A DNA stretch of 6,407 nt from an uncultured Pelagibacteraceae bacterium. Its GTDB lineage: Bacteria; Pseudomonadota; Alphaproteobacteria; Pelagibacterales; Pelagibacteraceae. A program made the position numbers and the translations under genes. This document shows positions 1-5,370 of the stretch, piece after piece. The notes below the pieces were generated by a model. That model saw nothing but the letters and a program-made list of their open reading frames with translations, was not told the origin of the DNA and did not search any database. The stretch covers positions 1 to 6,407 of the forward strand of contig CACAEM010000035.1 in NCBI GenBank assembly GCA_902531455.1, in the 5' to 3' direction. Each line of letters starts with the position of its first letter. Within the stretch, counting starts at the first letter, position 1.

Positions 1-228
1 TCCAGTTTTATGATCTTTTTTGGTTAAAATACATTTTCCTCCAAATTTAGTGACATCTTCAAATATTTCTTTATCACCTGTTGCAACATAACTTTCTCCA
101 ATGAGAGATGATTTGGCAATTTTATAAACATGATTGATAATTGAAATATTATTGATTTTTAATAAAGGTTTATTTGGTAACCTTGTTGCAGCTAATCTTG
201 ATGGGATTAAAATTACTGTATTGCTCAT
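1..228 (-). CDS. kdsB: 3-deoxy-manno-octulosonate cytidylyltransferase (CMP-Kdo synthetase), N-terminal part; runs off the left edge
   Basis: Activates Kdo with CTP to give CMP-Kdo, the sugar donor for the inner core of lipopolysaccharide; cytoplasmic. Only the first 76 residues are in the window and the frame is open to base 1. After the start MSNTVILIPSR comes ATRLPNKPL (residues 14-22), the family's nucleotide-binding signature (usually STRLPGKPL). Further on are YVATGDKEI (48-56, family VATDD/E region) and the TKKDHKTG segment (69-76), which matches the conserved T-x-x-D-H-x-S/T-G near residue 75 of KdsB proteins. The ATG at 226-228 gives the normal family N-terminus. No Shine-Dalgarno sequence is visible before it; a hairpin ends about 10 nt upstream. 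It is divergent from the cytochrome gene; kdsB next to cycM is, from memory, a common alphaproteobacterial arrangement. Identity is confident despite truncation by the window edge. Confidence 0.9.
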   Translation of the reverse strand, partial: MSNTVILIPSRLAATRLPNKPLLKINNISIINHVYKIAKSSLIGESYVATGDKEIFEDVTKFGGKCILTKKDHKTG

Positions 229-237
229 AAACTAAGT

Positions 238-263
238 ATTATGCGTCTTTCAGACGCAATAAT
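238..263. repeat. Inverted repeat / hairpin just upstream of kdsB
   Basis: TGCGTCT (242-248), a TTC spacer and AGACGCA (252-258) form a perfect 7-bp stem with a 3-nt loop. Four more pairs (238-241 with 260-263) extend it if A259 is bulged, giving 11 bp. It is the only GC-containing block in a very AT-rich spacer. On the minus strand it ends 9 nt before the kdsB ATG, so it could be an operator or a 5'-UTR hairpin affecting translation. It is not a normal intrinsic terminator: no gene reads into it from the left on the plus strand, and the nearest plus-strand T tract (279-288) lies about 15 nt beyond the stem. Function unknown. Confidence 0.6.
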
Positions 264-277
264 TAAATTTAAATTTA
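264..277. repeat. 14-bp perfect AT palindrome in the divergent spacer
   Basis: TAAATTTAAATTTA reads the same on both strands. It lies midway between the kdsB and cytochrome start codons, where promoters for both genes would be expected. Being entirely A/T in an AT-rich spacer, it may be chance or an A-tract promoter element; it could also bind a dimeric regulator. No specific regulator can be named. Confidence 0.35.
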
Positions 278-291
278 GTTTTTTTTTTGTT

Positions 292-301
292 TAACATGTT
301 A
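292..301. repeat. 10-bp palindrome TAACATGTTA upstream of the cytochrome gene
   Basis: A perfect 10-bp palindrome ending 23 nt before the cytochrome ATG and just ahead of its GAGGA ribosome-binding-like sequence (305-309). Position and symmetry would suit an operator, but no known motif is recognised and the evidence is only symmetry. Confidence 0.3.
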
Positions 302-324
302 TACGAGGATAATAATTAAAAATC

Positions 325-855
325 ATGGACTCATTTGAAATTAATAAAATTATAGCAGCGATAGTTGTTATTTTTGTAGTTATATTTGGAATAACTAAAA
401 TTTCTGACATTATCTATTATGTAGAAAAGCCGAGTCAATCAGCTTATAAAGTTGAGTTTGCTGAAACAGATGGCACGAAGGCTTCCACAGCGGTTGAAGC
501 GGTTGATATTTCTGCTCTATTAGCCATGGGAAGTGTTGATCACGGAAAGAAAGTCTTTAAGAAATGTAGCGCATGTCATTCGATTAAAAAGGGTGGCAGA
601 AACAATATTGGACCAGCACTTTATAATGTACTAGGTAGAAATATGGGTGCTCTGGAAGATTACAAATATTCAAAAGCCTTAATAGCATTTGGAAAGGACT
701 GGACTTTCCAAGAAATGAATAGTTTTTTAATAAAACCTGCTTCATATATAAAGGGCACCAAAATGGCTTTTGCAGGTTTAAAAAAAGAGAAAGATAGAGC
801 TTCAGTAATTCTATATATGAATGCTAATGCTGATAGTCCTTTACAACTACCTTAA
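325..855 (+). CDS. cycM: Membrane-anchored class I c-type cytochrome (CycM / cytochrome c552 type)
   Basis: Electron carrier that probably passes electrons from the bc1 complex to a terminal oxidase on the periplasmic face of the inner membrane (family role). Of 176 residues, about 8-27 form one hydrophobic segment, best read as an uncleaved signal anchor. A flexible linker (about 35-70) precedes the cytochrome domain. Haem attachment is CSACH (Cys81, Cys84, His85), and the likely distal haem ligand is Met147 in GTKMAFAGL; the NIGPALYNVLGR segment (94-105) is the usual post-haem stretch. The ATG is the only possible start, because an in-frame TAA lies four codons upstream. The nearest Shine-Dalgarno-like sequence, GAGGA (305-309), sits 15 nt away, longer than ideal. 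It is transcribed divergently from kdsB, and its last 9 nt overlap the 3' end of argF on the other strand. The family is certain; the exact oxidase partner is not. Confidence 0.9.
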   Translation: MDSFEINKIIAAIVVIFVVIFGITKISDIIYYVEKPSQSAYKVEFAETDGTKASTAVEAVDISALLAMGSVDHGKKVFKKCSACHSIKKGGRNNIGPALYNVLGRNMGALEDYKYSKALIAFGKDWTFQEMNSFLIKPASYIKGTKMAFAGLKKEKDRASVILYMNANADSPLQLP

Positions 856-1773
856 TTTATCAAAACAATATAATAAAATACTCTTTTGAACGAAAACTCT
901 GTTAAGAGCTTGTTGCCATACTTTAGATTGTTTACTAAGAAACACTTCTTCTGTAACTTCACTCCCTCTTGGAAGACAATGCATAAATATTGCATCTTTT
1001 TTGGCTAAATTCATAGTTTTTGAATCAACTTTAAAATTTTTAAATGATTTAAGTTTCTTTTTCTTATTTACTTTATCATTTAATGAAATGATTTTGTCTG
1101 TCATTACAACGTCAGAATTTTTAACTGCATTTTCTTTTTTATTAAAAATTTTAATTTTCCCTTTTTGTTTTTTTATTAAAAATGTAAGATTTTTATTTGG
1201 TTGATAGTCTTTGGGACAGGCAATATTTAGGGAAACAGAGAATTTTATGCAAGCTTCTATTAAGCTATTCATCATGTTGTTATTGGCATCACCTATCCAA
1301 CATAGTTTTAATTTTGAAATACTTTTCTTTTTAATTTCTTGAATTGTAAAAATATCCGATAAAACTTGAGTGGGATGTGAAGATGGGCTTAATCCATTTA
1401 TTATTGGTATACTTGAGTATTTTTTGAATTGATCTAATTTTTTATCAGAATCGGTTCTTAACATAAAAGCATTCCCATAAGTTGATAAAATTTTAGATGT
1501 ATCTGCTATACTTTCACTACCTAAATGTAATTCCTCCGGTCTTAAAGTCAAGGATCCTCCACCTAATTGTTTAATAGCTAAATGAAAACTTAACCTAGTT
1601 CTAAGGCTAGATTTTTCAAACATCTGTAAAAGAATTTTTCCTTTTAAGGGAATATCTTTGTCAAGATCAAGGGTATATAATCTTTTTCTTTTAGATTTTC
1701 TTTTTTTTGCATTGGAAATAATTTTTTTCAAATCTCTTAAGGGTATATCTCTTATATGAAGAAAGTTTTTCAT
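847..1773 (-). CDS. argF: Ornithine carbamoyltransferase
   Basis: Makes citrulline from ornithine and carbamoyl phosphate in arginine synthesis; cytoplasmic, family normally trimeric. The 308 residues match the usual length. The carbamoyl-phosphate loop is FEKSSLRTR (52-60), where the family has S-T-R-T-R, so Leu57 replaces Thr. LHLGSESIADT (82-92) is the LxLGRGE-TIADT region, apparently one residue short. Also present are HPTQVLSD (133-140), WIGDANNN (159-166) and HCLP (265-268). The ornithine loop is TDKIISLN (225-232): Asp226, Ser230 and Cys266, equivalents of the residues that hold the ornithine backbone, are kept, but the usual SMG reads SLN. The start overlaps the argD stop by one base (TAATG), and a GAAGGG Shine-Dalgarno lies 11 nt upstream. 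Last gene of the permease-argD-argF unit. A related transcarbamylase with shifted substrate preference cannot be excluded, but the argD context favours ArgF. Confidence 0.9.
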   Translation of the reverse strand: MKNFLHIRDIPLRDLKKIISNAKKRKSKRKRLYTLDLDKDIPLKGKILLQMFEKSSLRTRLSFHLAIKQLGGGSLTLRPEELHLGSESIADTSKILSTYGNAFMLRTDSDKKLDQFKKYSSIPIINGLSPSSHPTQVLSDIFTIQEIKKKSISKLKLCWIGDANNNMMNSLIEACIKFSVSLNIACPKDYQPNKNLTFLIKKQKGKIKIFNKKENAVKNSDVVMTDKIISLNDKVNKKKKLKSFKNFKVDSKTMNLAKKDAIFMHCLPRGSEVTEEVFLSKQSKVWQQALNRVFVQKSILLYCFDKLR

Positions 1774-1775
1774 TA
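1773..1775 (-). other. argD stop / argF start overlap (TAATG)
   Basis: On the minus strand the argD stop TAA (1775-1773) shares its last A with the argF ATG (1773-1771). Such a one-base overlap normally indicates translational coupling, so ArgD and ArgF are likely made from one transcript in linked amounts. The same arrangement occurs at 4633 between the NDUFA9-like gene and the SHOCT-domain gene. Confidence 0.8.
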
Positions 1776-2942
1776 TTTTTTATACCCTTCACAGACTTTA
1801 TTAATAATTTTTAAAGCTATATTTATTTCATTTTTATTTACATTTAACGGAGGCAAAATTCTTATAACATTTTCAGCTGCTCTTATTGTTAATAATTTAT
1901 TTTTCATTAGACTATTTATAAATTCAGTCTGGTCATGATGTAACTGTATTCCCAAAATTAATCCTATTCCTCTTATTTCTTTAATAATATTTGGAAATTT
2001 ATTTTTAATTTTTATTAATTCTGAAATAAAATATTTTGAATTACTCTTTACTTTTGAAAGAAATCCTTTTCTGAAAATTTCATCCATTACAGCATTACCA
2101 ACTGACATAGCCAAAGGGTTTCCGCCAAAAGTAGAACCGTGTGTACCTGGAACCATGGCCTTAGAAACTTTTTTTGTCATTAATACTGCTCCTATTGGAA
2201 ATCCACCTCCAATACCTTTTGCTATTGGGACTATATCTGGTTTTATTTTTGCATATTCATATGAAAAAAACTTACCTGATCTACCGATTCCACACTGAAC
2301 TTCGTCTAAAATAAGAAGAATTTTTTTTTTATTACAAATCTGTCTCAGTTCTTTAAGACACCAGGAAGGTATTACTTTAATGCCTCCCTCACCCATTATT
2401 GGTTCAATCATTATAGCAGCAGTTTTACTAGTAATTTTCTTTTTTAGTTCCTTGTGATTTCCAAATTTAAAATGGTCAAAACCTCCTATCTTTGGGCCAA
2501 ATCCTTCGACCATTTTTTTTGATCCACTTGCATTTATTGCTGCAATTGTTCTTCCATGAAAAGAGTTTTTTATACATAAAATTCTATTTTTTTTTGGTTG
2601 ACCTATTGAATAAAAATATCTCCTTGCAACCTTTATGGCAGCCTCTGTAGCTTCTGCTCCACTATTTTGGAAAATGACAGCATCAGCGAAAGTTTTGGTT
2701 GTAATTTTTTTAGCTAATTCCTCTCCTTCTGGGATTATAAAAGAGTTAGAAACATGCCAAAGTTTTTTTGATTGTTTGTTAATTGCTTTTACTAAGGTTG
2801 GGTTTGTATGACCTAATGAATTTACTGCAATTCCTTGTACAAAATCTAAAAATTTAATTCCTCTATTTGTATACAAAAAAGATCCTTTACCTTTTTTGAA
2901 AGATAAATCTCTTCTTTTATAATTTTTAGCTAGTGAACTCAT
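1773..2942 (-). CDS. argD: Acetylornithine aminotransferase (class III, PLP-dependent)
   Basis: Transfers an amino group from glutamate to N-acetylglutamate semialdehyde, giving N-acetylornithine in arginine synthesis; ArgD enzymes often also act as succinyldiaminopimelate aminotransferase for lysine. The 389 residues are full family length. Motifs in order: GIAVNSLGH (37-45), NSGAEATEAAIK (93-104, phosphate cup), SFHGRT (127-132), EPIMGEGG (180-187), LDEVQCGIGRSG (212-223, with Asp213 facing the pyridine nitrogen), AKGIGGGFP (241-249, with Lys242 as Schiff-base lysine) and GTHGSTFGGNPLA (266-278). The start YxRRxxxFxxGxGxxLYT matches the usual ArgD N-terminus. The ATG lies 4 nt after the permease stop without a clear Shine-Dalgarno, so it is probably translated from the same transcript. 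Overlaps argF by one base. Class III aminotransferases are similar to each other, but the argF neighbour makes ArgD the clear choice. Confidence 0.93.
   Translation of the reverse strand: MSSLAKNYKRRDLSFKKGKGSFLYTNRGIKFLDFVQGIAVNSLGHTNPTLVKAINKQSKKLWHVSNSFIIPEGEELAKKITTKTFADAVIFQNSGAEATEAAIKVARRYFYSIGQPKKNRILCIKNSFHGRTIAAINASGSKKMVEGFGPKIGGFDHFKFGNHKELKKKITSKTAAIMIEPIMGEGGIKVIPSWCLKELRQICNKKKILLILDEVQCGIGRSGKFFSYEYAKIKPDIVPIAKGIGGGFPIGAVLMTKKVSKAMVPGTHGSTFGGNPLAMSVGNAVMDEIFRKGFLSKVKSNSKYFISELIKIKNKFPNIIKEIRGIGLILGIQLHHDQTEFINSLMKNKLLTIRAAENVIRILPPLNVNKNEINIALKIINKVCEGYKK
1785..1790 (-). promoter_or_regulatory. Shine-Dalgarno sequence of argF
   Basis: GAAGGG on the minus strand, inside the end of argD, 11 nt before the argF ATG. 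It is one of the few clear ribosome-binding sites in the window and supports the chosen start, which is also the one coupled to the argD stop. Confidence 0.6.
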
Positions 2943-2946
2943 TATA

Positions 2947-3759
2947 CTATGATTTAATTTTATATCCTTTGTCTACTAAATAGTATGCAAAATATGTAAC
3001 AAGCAAACCTAAAAAAGTTAAAAACGTTATTCCAAATATGACTGACCCATCTAATTGACCAATGAAAGAGTATCTAAATCCATCTATCATATGAAAAAAA
3101 GGATTATAATTGCTTAAAACTTTTAAGAAATTAGGCAATCTATCAATGCTATAGAAAGTGCCACTTAAAAAACTAAGAGGCACAATTATAAAGTTAGTGA
3201 CGGTACTCATCTGATCAAATTTGTCTGCATAAAGTCCAACAACTATTCCTAATGAACCCATAAGTAATCCACCTAAAAATAAATAAATAAACCACAAAAA
3301 AATATTTTGTATGTTTAAATCTAAAAAAATAATAAAAATTAAAGTTGAAGCAAAAGCTATCAACAATCCTCTAGCAGTAGAGGCTAATGTTATTGCGAAT
3401 ACTACCTCTGATGAAGACAACGGACTATGAACAATATCTGTAATTGTGCCCATCATTTTTCCCATCATTAAAGAAGAGCTAGAATGAGCAAAACTTTGTT
3501 GAATTACTTGCATCATTATTAAGCCGCTTGCTAGGAAATTTATATAAGGAACTCCTAAAACATCCGCTCTTTGATCGCCAATAGCTAAGGAGATAACTGT
3601 CAAAAATAATATACTAGTTAAAATTGGGCCAAACAAAGTCTGTCCCGAAACCGTTAGGAATCTAAGAACCTCCTTTTTAAACAATGAAAAAGTTCCTATC
3701 CAGTTAATGAGTCCAAATCTTCTTATTCCAATTTGATATTTTTTCTGCAATTCAACCAT
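2947..3759 (-). CDS. ABC-2 type transporter permease, YadH/NodJ-like
   Basis: Integral membrane subunit of an ABC exporter; the substrate cannot be deduced. Of 270 residues, about six hydrophobic segments are visible, near 41-61, 73-93, 118-145, 153-177, 185-205 and 240-262. The ABC-2 signature is the SGTFYSIDRLPNFLKVLSNY stretch (199-218), followed by NPFFHMIDGFRYSFIG (219-234), very close to what I recall for E. coli YadH. ASGLIMMQVIQQSF (77-90) matches the YadH second helix. No ATPase gene is in the window, so the nucleotide-binding partner must be encoded elsewhere or to the right of the window. First gene of the minus-strand unit with argD and argF. No Shine-Dalgarno precedes the ATG, which faces gcrA across a 127-bp spacer. 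The family is confident; function and any link to arginine or cell-cycle genes are unknown. Confidence 0.85.
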   Translation of the reverse strand: MVELQKKYQIGIRRFGLINWIGTFSLFKKEVLRFLTVSGQTLFGPILTSILFLTVISLAIGDQRADVLGVPYINFLASGLIMMQVIQQSFAHSSSSLMMGKMMGTITDIVHSPLSSSEVVFAITLASTARGLLIAFASTLIFIIFLDLNIQNIFLWFIYLFLGGLLMGSLGIVVGLYADKFDQMSTVTNFIIVPLSFLSGTFYSIDRLPNFLKVLSNYNPFFHMIDGFRYSFIGQLDGSVIFGITFLTFLGLLVTYFAYYLVDKGYKIKS

Positions 3760-3886
3760 AAGTATTTATTAATAAACTTTTTTTTTGATAATTGTTAAAA
3801 AACAGAAAAAAAAGGTTGTTATAGAGTTGTAATTATGGTTTCAAGATGATGTTGTAATAAAATTATAATATACTAAATATAGTAAT
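3760..3886. promoter_or_regulatory. Divergent promoter region between the permease gene and gcrA
   Basis: A 127-bp non-coding, almost pure A/T spacer that must hold the promoters of both the permease-argD-argF unit and gcrA. A T tract with a leading C (3777-3785) is complementary to an A tract with a trailing G (3806-3814), giving a possible weak 9-bp stem with a 20-nt loop. A GANTC methylation site, the kind GcrA senses together with CcrM, was looked for and not found here, so the sequence gives no sign of methylation-dependent GcrA autoregulation. Confidence 0.5.
3864..3869 (+). promoter_or_regulatory. Candidate -10 element for gcrA
   Basis: Exact TATAAT, 17 nt before the gcrA ATG. Transcription from it would start near 3876 and leave a leader of only about 11 nt with no Shine-Dalgarno. 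No good -35 lies at the right spacing (TTCAAG at 3840-3845 is a poor match). TATAAT is common by chance in such AT-rich DNA, so this is tentative. Confidence 0.3.
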
Positions 3887-4378
3887 ATGGGTTGGACAGA
3901 CGAAAAAGTTGATAAATTACGAGAACTTTGGGGCAAAGGCCAAACGGCAAGTCAAATTGCAGGAATAATTGGAGGAGTAAGTAGAAATGCAGTAATTGGA
4001 AAAGCTCATAGATTAAAATTATCTGCAAAAATAAAAGCTAGAATATCATTTTCAAATAATAGTAACAAAACAACACCAAACTATAATCAAAAAAAAAGTG
4101 TCAGAAGAAGTAGATTTAAATCCTTACTTTTAGATAACAACTTTGAACCAGCTAAAAATCTCCAATTAGAGGATTTAACTGAGCAAACATGTAAATATAT
4201 GGAAGGTCATCCTGACGAAAAAGATTCATCTTTTTGTGGAAGAAAGACTATCGAGAAATTTTCTTATTGCCCATTACATCTAATGATTGTGTTTCAACCA
4301 AAAGGTAAGAAAGAAGATATAGCTGACAAAGATGAGGAAGTCGCAAAATTTATTGAAAAAAAAGTAAAATCTGCTTAA
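3887..4378 (+). CDS. gcrA: GcrA family cell-cycle transcriptional regulator
   Basis: GcrA binds RNA polymerase carrying sigma70 and DNA methylated at GANTC by CcrM, and drives cell-cycle genes in alphaproteobacteria (established in Caulobacter). The 163 residues are close to family length. The N-terminal DNA-binding domain (1-46) opens MGWTDEKVDKLRELW, continues with QTASQIAGIIGGVSRNAVIG (19-38) and ends HRLKLS, all typical. A basic, Asn/Lys-rich linker (about 47-80) is poorly conserved. The C-terminal sigma-interacting part (about 93-138) holds LEDLTEQTCKYMEGHP, FCGRK, YCPLH and FQP, with Cys102, Cys117, Cys128 and His131 as the characteristic cysteine/histidine set; the usual CRWP reads CKYM. 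A charged tail (139-163) follows. The ATG gives the exact family N-terminus; there is no Shine-Dalgarno. Its stop directly abuts that of the convergent SHOCT-domain gene. gcrA near argD-argF is, from memory, common in alphaproteobacteria. Confidence 0.93.
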   Translation: MGWTDEKVDKLRELWGKGQTASQIAGIIGGVSRNAVIGKAHRLKLSAKIKARISFSNNSNKTTPNYNQKKSVRRSRFKSLLLDNNFEPAKNLQLEDLTEQTCKYMEGHPDEKDSSFCGRKTIEKFSYCPLHLMIVFQPKGKKEDIADKDEEVAKFIEKKVKSA

Positions 4379-4633
4379 TTATTCTAATAATTTTTCTTTA
4401 GCTTTTTTAAATTCTTCATCATTAATTATACCTTTATCATTTAAATCTTTTAATTCCTTTAATTGACTTACAACTTTAAAGTTTTGGCTGTCACTTTCTG
4501 TTTTTAAAATTAAATTATTTTCTTCTTTATTGAGTTGTTTAGCTTCTACCCCTCTAGTTATAGCTTTAACAGCAATAGATAACACAAATGCTAAAATTAT
4601 AAATACTATTACATATATTATGTTCGTTATCAT
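4379..4633 (-). CDS. Small single-pass membrane protein with C-terminal SHOCT domain
   Basis: 84 residues with the chosen start. One hydrophobic helix spans about residues 3-22 and a charged middle follows (about 28-55). The C-terminus from about 57 (QLKELKDLNDKGIINDEEF, then a Lys-rich end) is a typical SHOCT motif: a short paired helix with L-x-x-L-x-x-G-x-I-x-D-E-E-F-x-x-x-K. SHOCT domains are often found at protein ends and are thought to mediate oligomerisation; no specific role is known. An upstream ATG at 4681 would give 100 residues. I prefer the ATG at 4631-4633 because it overlaps the preceding gene's stop by one base (TAATG), has AAGG 7 nt upstream and begins directly with the membrane helix. 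Coupled to the NDUFA9-like fragment, so both may act together, but function is unknown. Confidence 0.75.
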   Translation of the reverse strand: MITNIIYVIVFIILAFVLSIAVKAITRGVEAKQLNKEENNLILKTESDSQNFKVVSQLKELKDLNDKGIINDEEFKKAKEKLLE

Positions 4634-5370
4634 TAATTTACCTTTTTGTTTTTTTTTGAGAATTGGCCTCCAGTAGTCCAATTGAAACTATATCGATTAA
4701 TTTCCTCTTCAAATTTTTTATTGGCTTCTATTTTGAGATCAAAGTTTGTCTTATATTTATTAGAAACAACATTATCGTATTTTAATAATATAAGTTGGTC
4801 TGTTGTGAGTAATGGATTTGGCATTAATTGTAATATTCTTGCATTAATTTTTGCTAAAGGTAAAGGTAAAGAAAGTAATAATCTTTTTTTCTTAATTGAA
4901 CTCAAAATCTTAAGAATAATTTCTTTAAATGTTAAAACCTCTGGTCCAATACATTCAATAGTCTCTCTAAGAATTTTTTTTTTAACAACATCATAAATTA
5001 TATCTGCAAAATCAGAAACATGGATTGGAGTAAATTTGGTTTTGCCTGAATAATATAATGGCATGATAGGAAGAATGCCAAGCAGCCTCATAAGATTAGT
5101 TGTAAAATTATCATCTACAGAGTAAACAATAGAAGGTTTTAAGATTGTAGCATTTGAAAAATTTTGTCTTACTTTCTCTTCTCCTTCTAGTTTGCTTAAT
5201 GCATACTTGCTATCCAACGCACTTTCGATACCCAAAGCAGAAACATGAATAAACTGATCTATGGAGTTTTTTGTTGCTACTTTCGACAATAATGATGGTA
5301 GTTCTGTGTGCATTAACCTAAAATGATTTTCTTTATTTTCGAATAATATTCCAATTAAATTTATACAAAT
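4633..5370 (-). pseudogene. NDUFA9-like NAD(P)-dependent epimerase/dehydratase, lacking its N-terminal Rossmann motif
   Basis: Member of the atypical short-chain dehydrogenase group related to complex I subunit NDUFA9. Diagnostic segments, numbered from the first ATG (5311-5313), are FIHVSALG (21-28), KYALSKLEGEE (36-46, with Tyr37 and Lys41 of the YxxxK pair), ATILKPSIVY (55-64) and KFTPIHVSDFADIIYDVV (92-109). The longest ATG frame has 226 residues, but similarity continues upstream of that ATG in the same frame: INLIGILFENKENHFRLMHT resembles the family's VNxVGxLYExxxxxFxxxH segment. It stops near 5370, about 70 residues short of a complete N-terminus, so the NAD(P)-binding GxxGxxG and first beta-alpha units are absent. 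A TAG at 5383-5385 closes the frame just upstream. Translation could restart at 5313 after the kdsD stop (weak TAGG), but cofactor binding should be lost. Likely a remnant, or split by an assembly join. Confidence 0.75.
4641..4644 (-). promoter_or_regulatory. Shine-Dalgarno sequence deciding the SHOCT-protein start
   Basis: AAGG on the minus strand, within an A-rich AAAAAGG run, 7 nt before the ATG at 4631-4633. This is normal spacing and supports the 84-residue product over the 100-residue form starting at 4681. Confidence 0.55.

Noticed and set aside
238..290. Hairpin plus T10 tract as an intrinsic terminator
   Set aside because: The T tract is about 15 nt from the stem instead of adjacent, and no plus-strand gene in the window ends before it.
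297..305. Extended -10 promoter (TGTTATACG) for the cytochrome gene
   Set aside because: It matches only four of six -10 bases, lacks a -35, and would place the transcription start downstream of the GAGGA ribosome-binding-like sequence.
1001..1204. Open frame of 67 codons on the plus strand
   Set aside because: It lies entirely antisense to argF, whose conserved motifs occupy the other strand; the Phe/Leu/Ile-rich translation is what antisense to Lys/Asn-rich coding gives.
1756..1938. Open frame of 60 codons on the plus strand
   Set aside because: Antisense to the end of argD and the start of argF, with no ribosome-binding site and no family features.
3777..3814. T9/A8 hairpin in the permease-gcrA spacer as a terminator or operator
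   Set aside because: The stem is almost all A-T with a 20-nt loop, and no transcript should end between two divergent genes. Homopolymer runs of this kind are expected in such AT-rich spacers.
4634..4681. Upstream start adding 16 residues to the SHOCT protein
   Set aside because: The extension overlaps the previous gene by 49 bases, adds a basic stretch before the membrane helix and has a worse start context than the TAATG-coupled ATG with AAGG.
4646..4996. Open frame of 116 codons on the plus strand
   Set aside because: Antisense to the NDUFA9-like fragment, which shows clear family motifs; the hydrophobic look is a by-product of the opposite strand.
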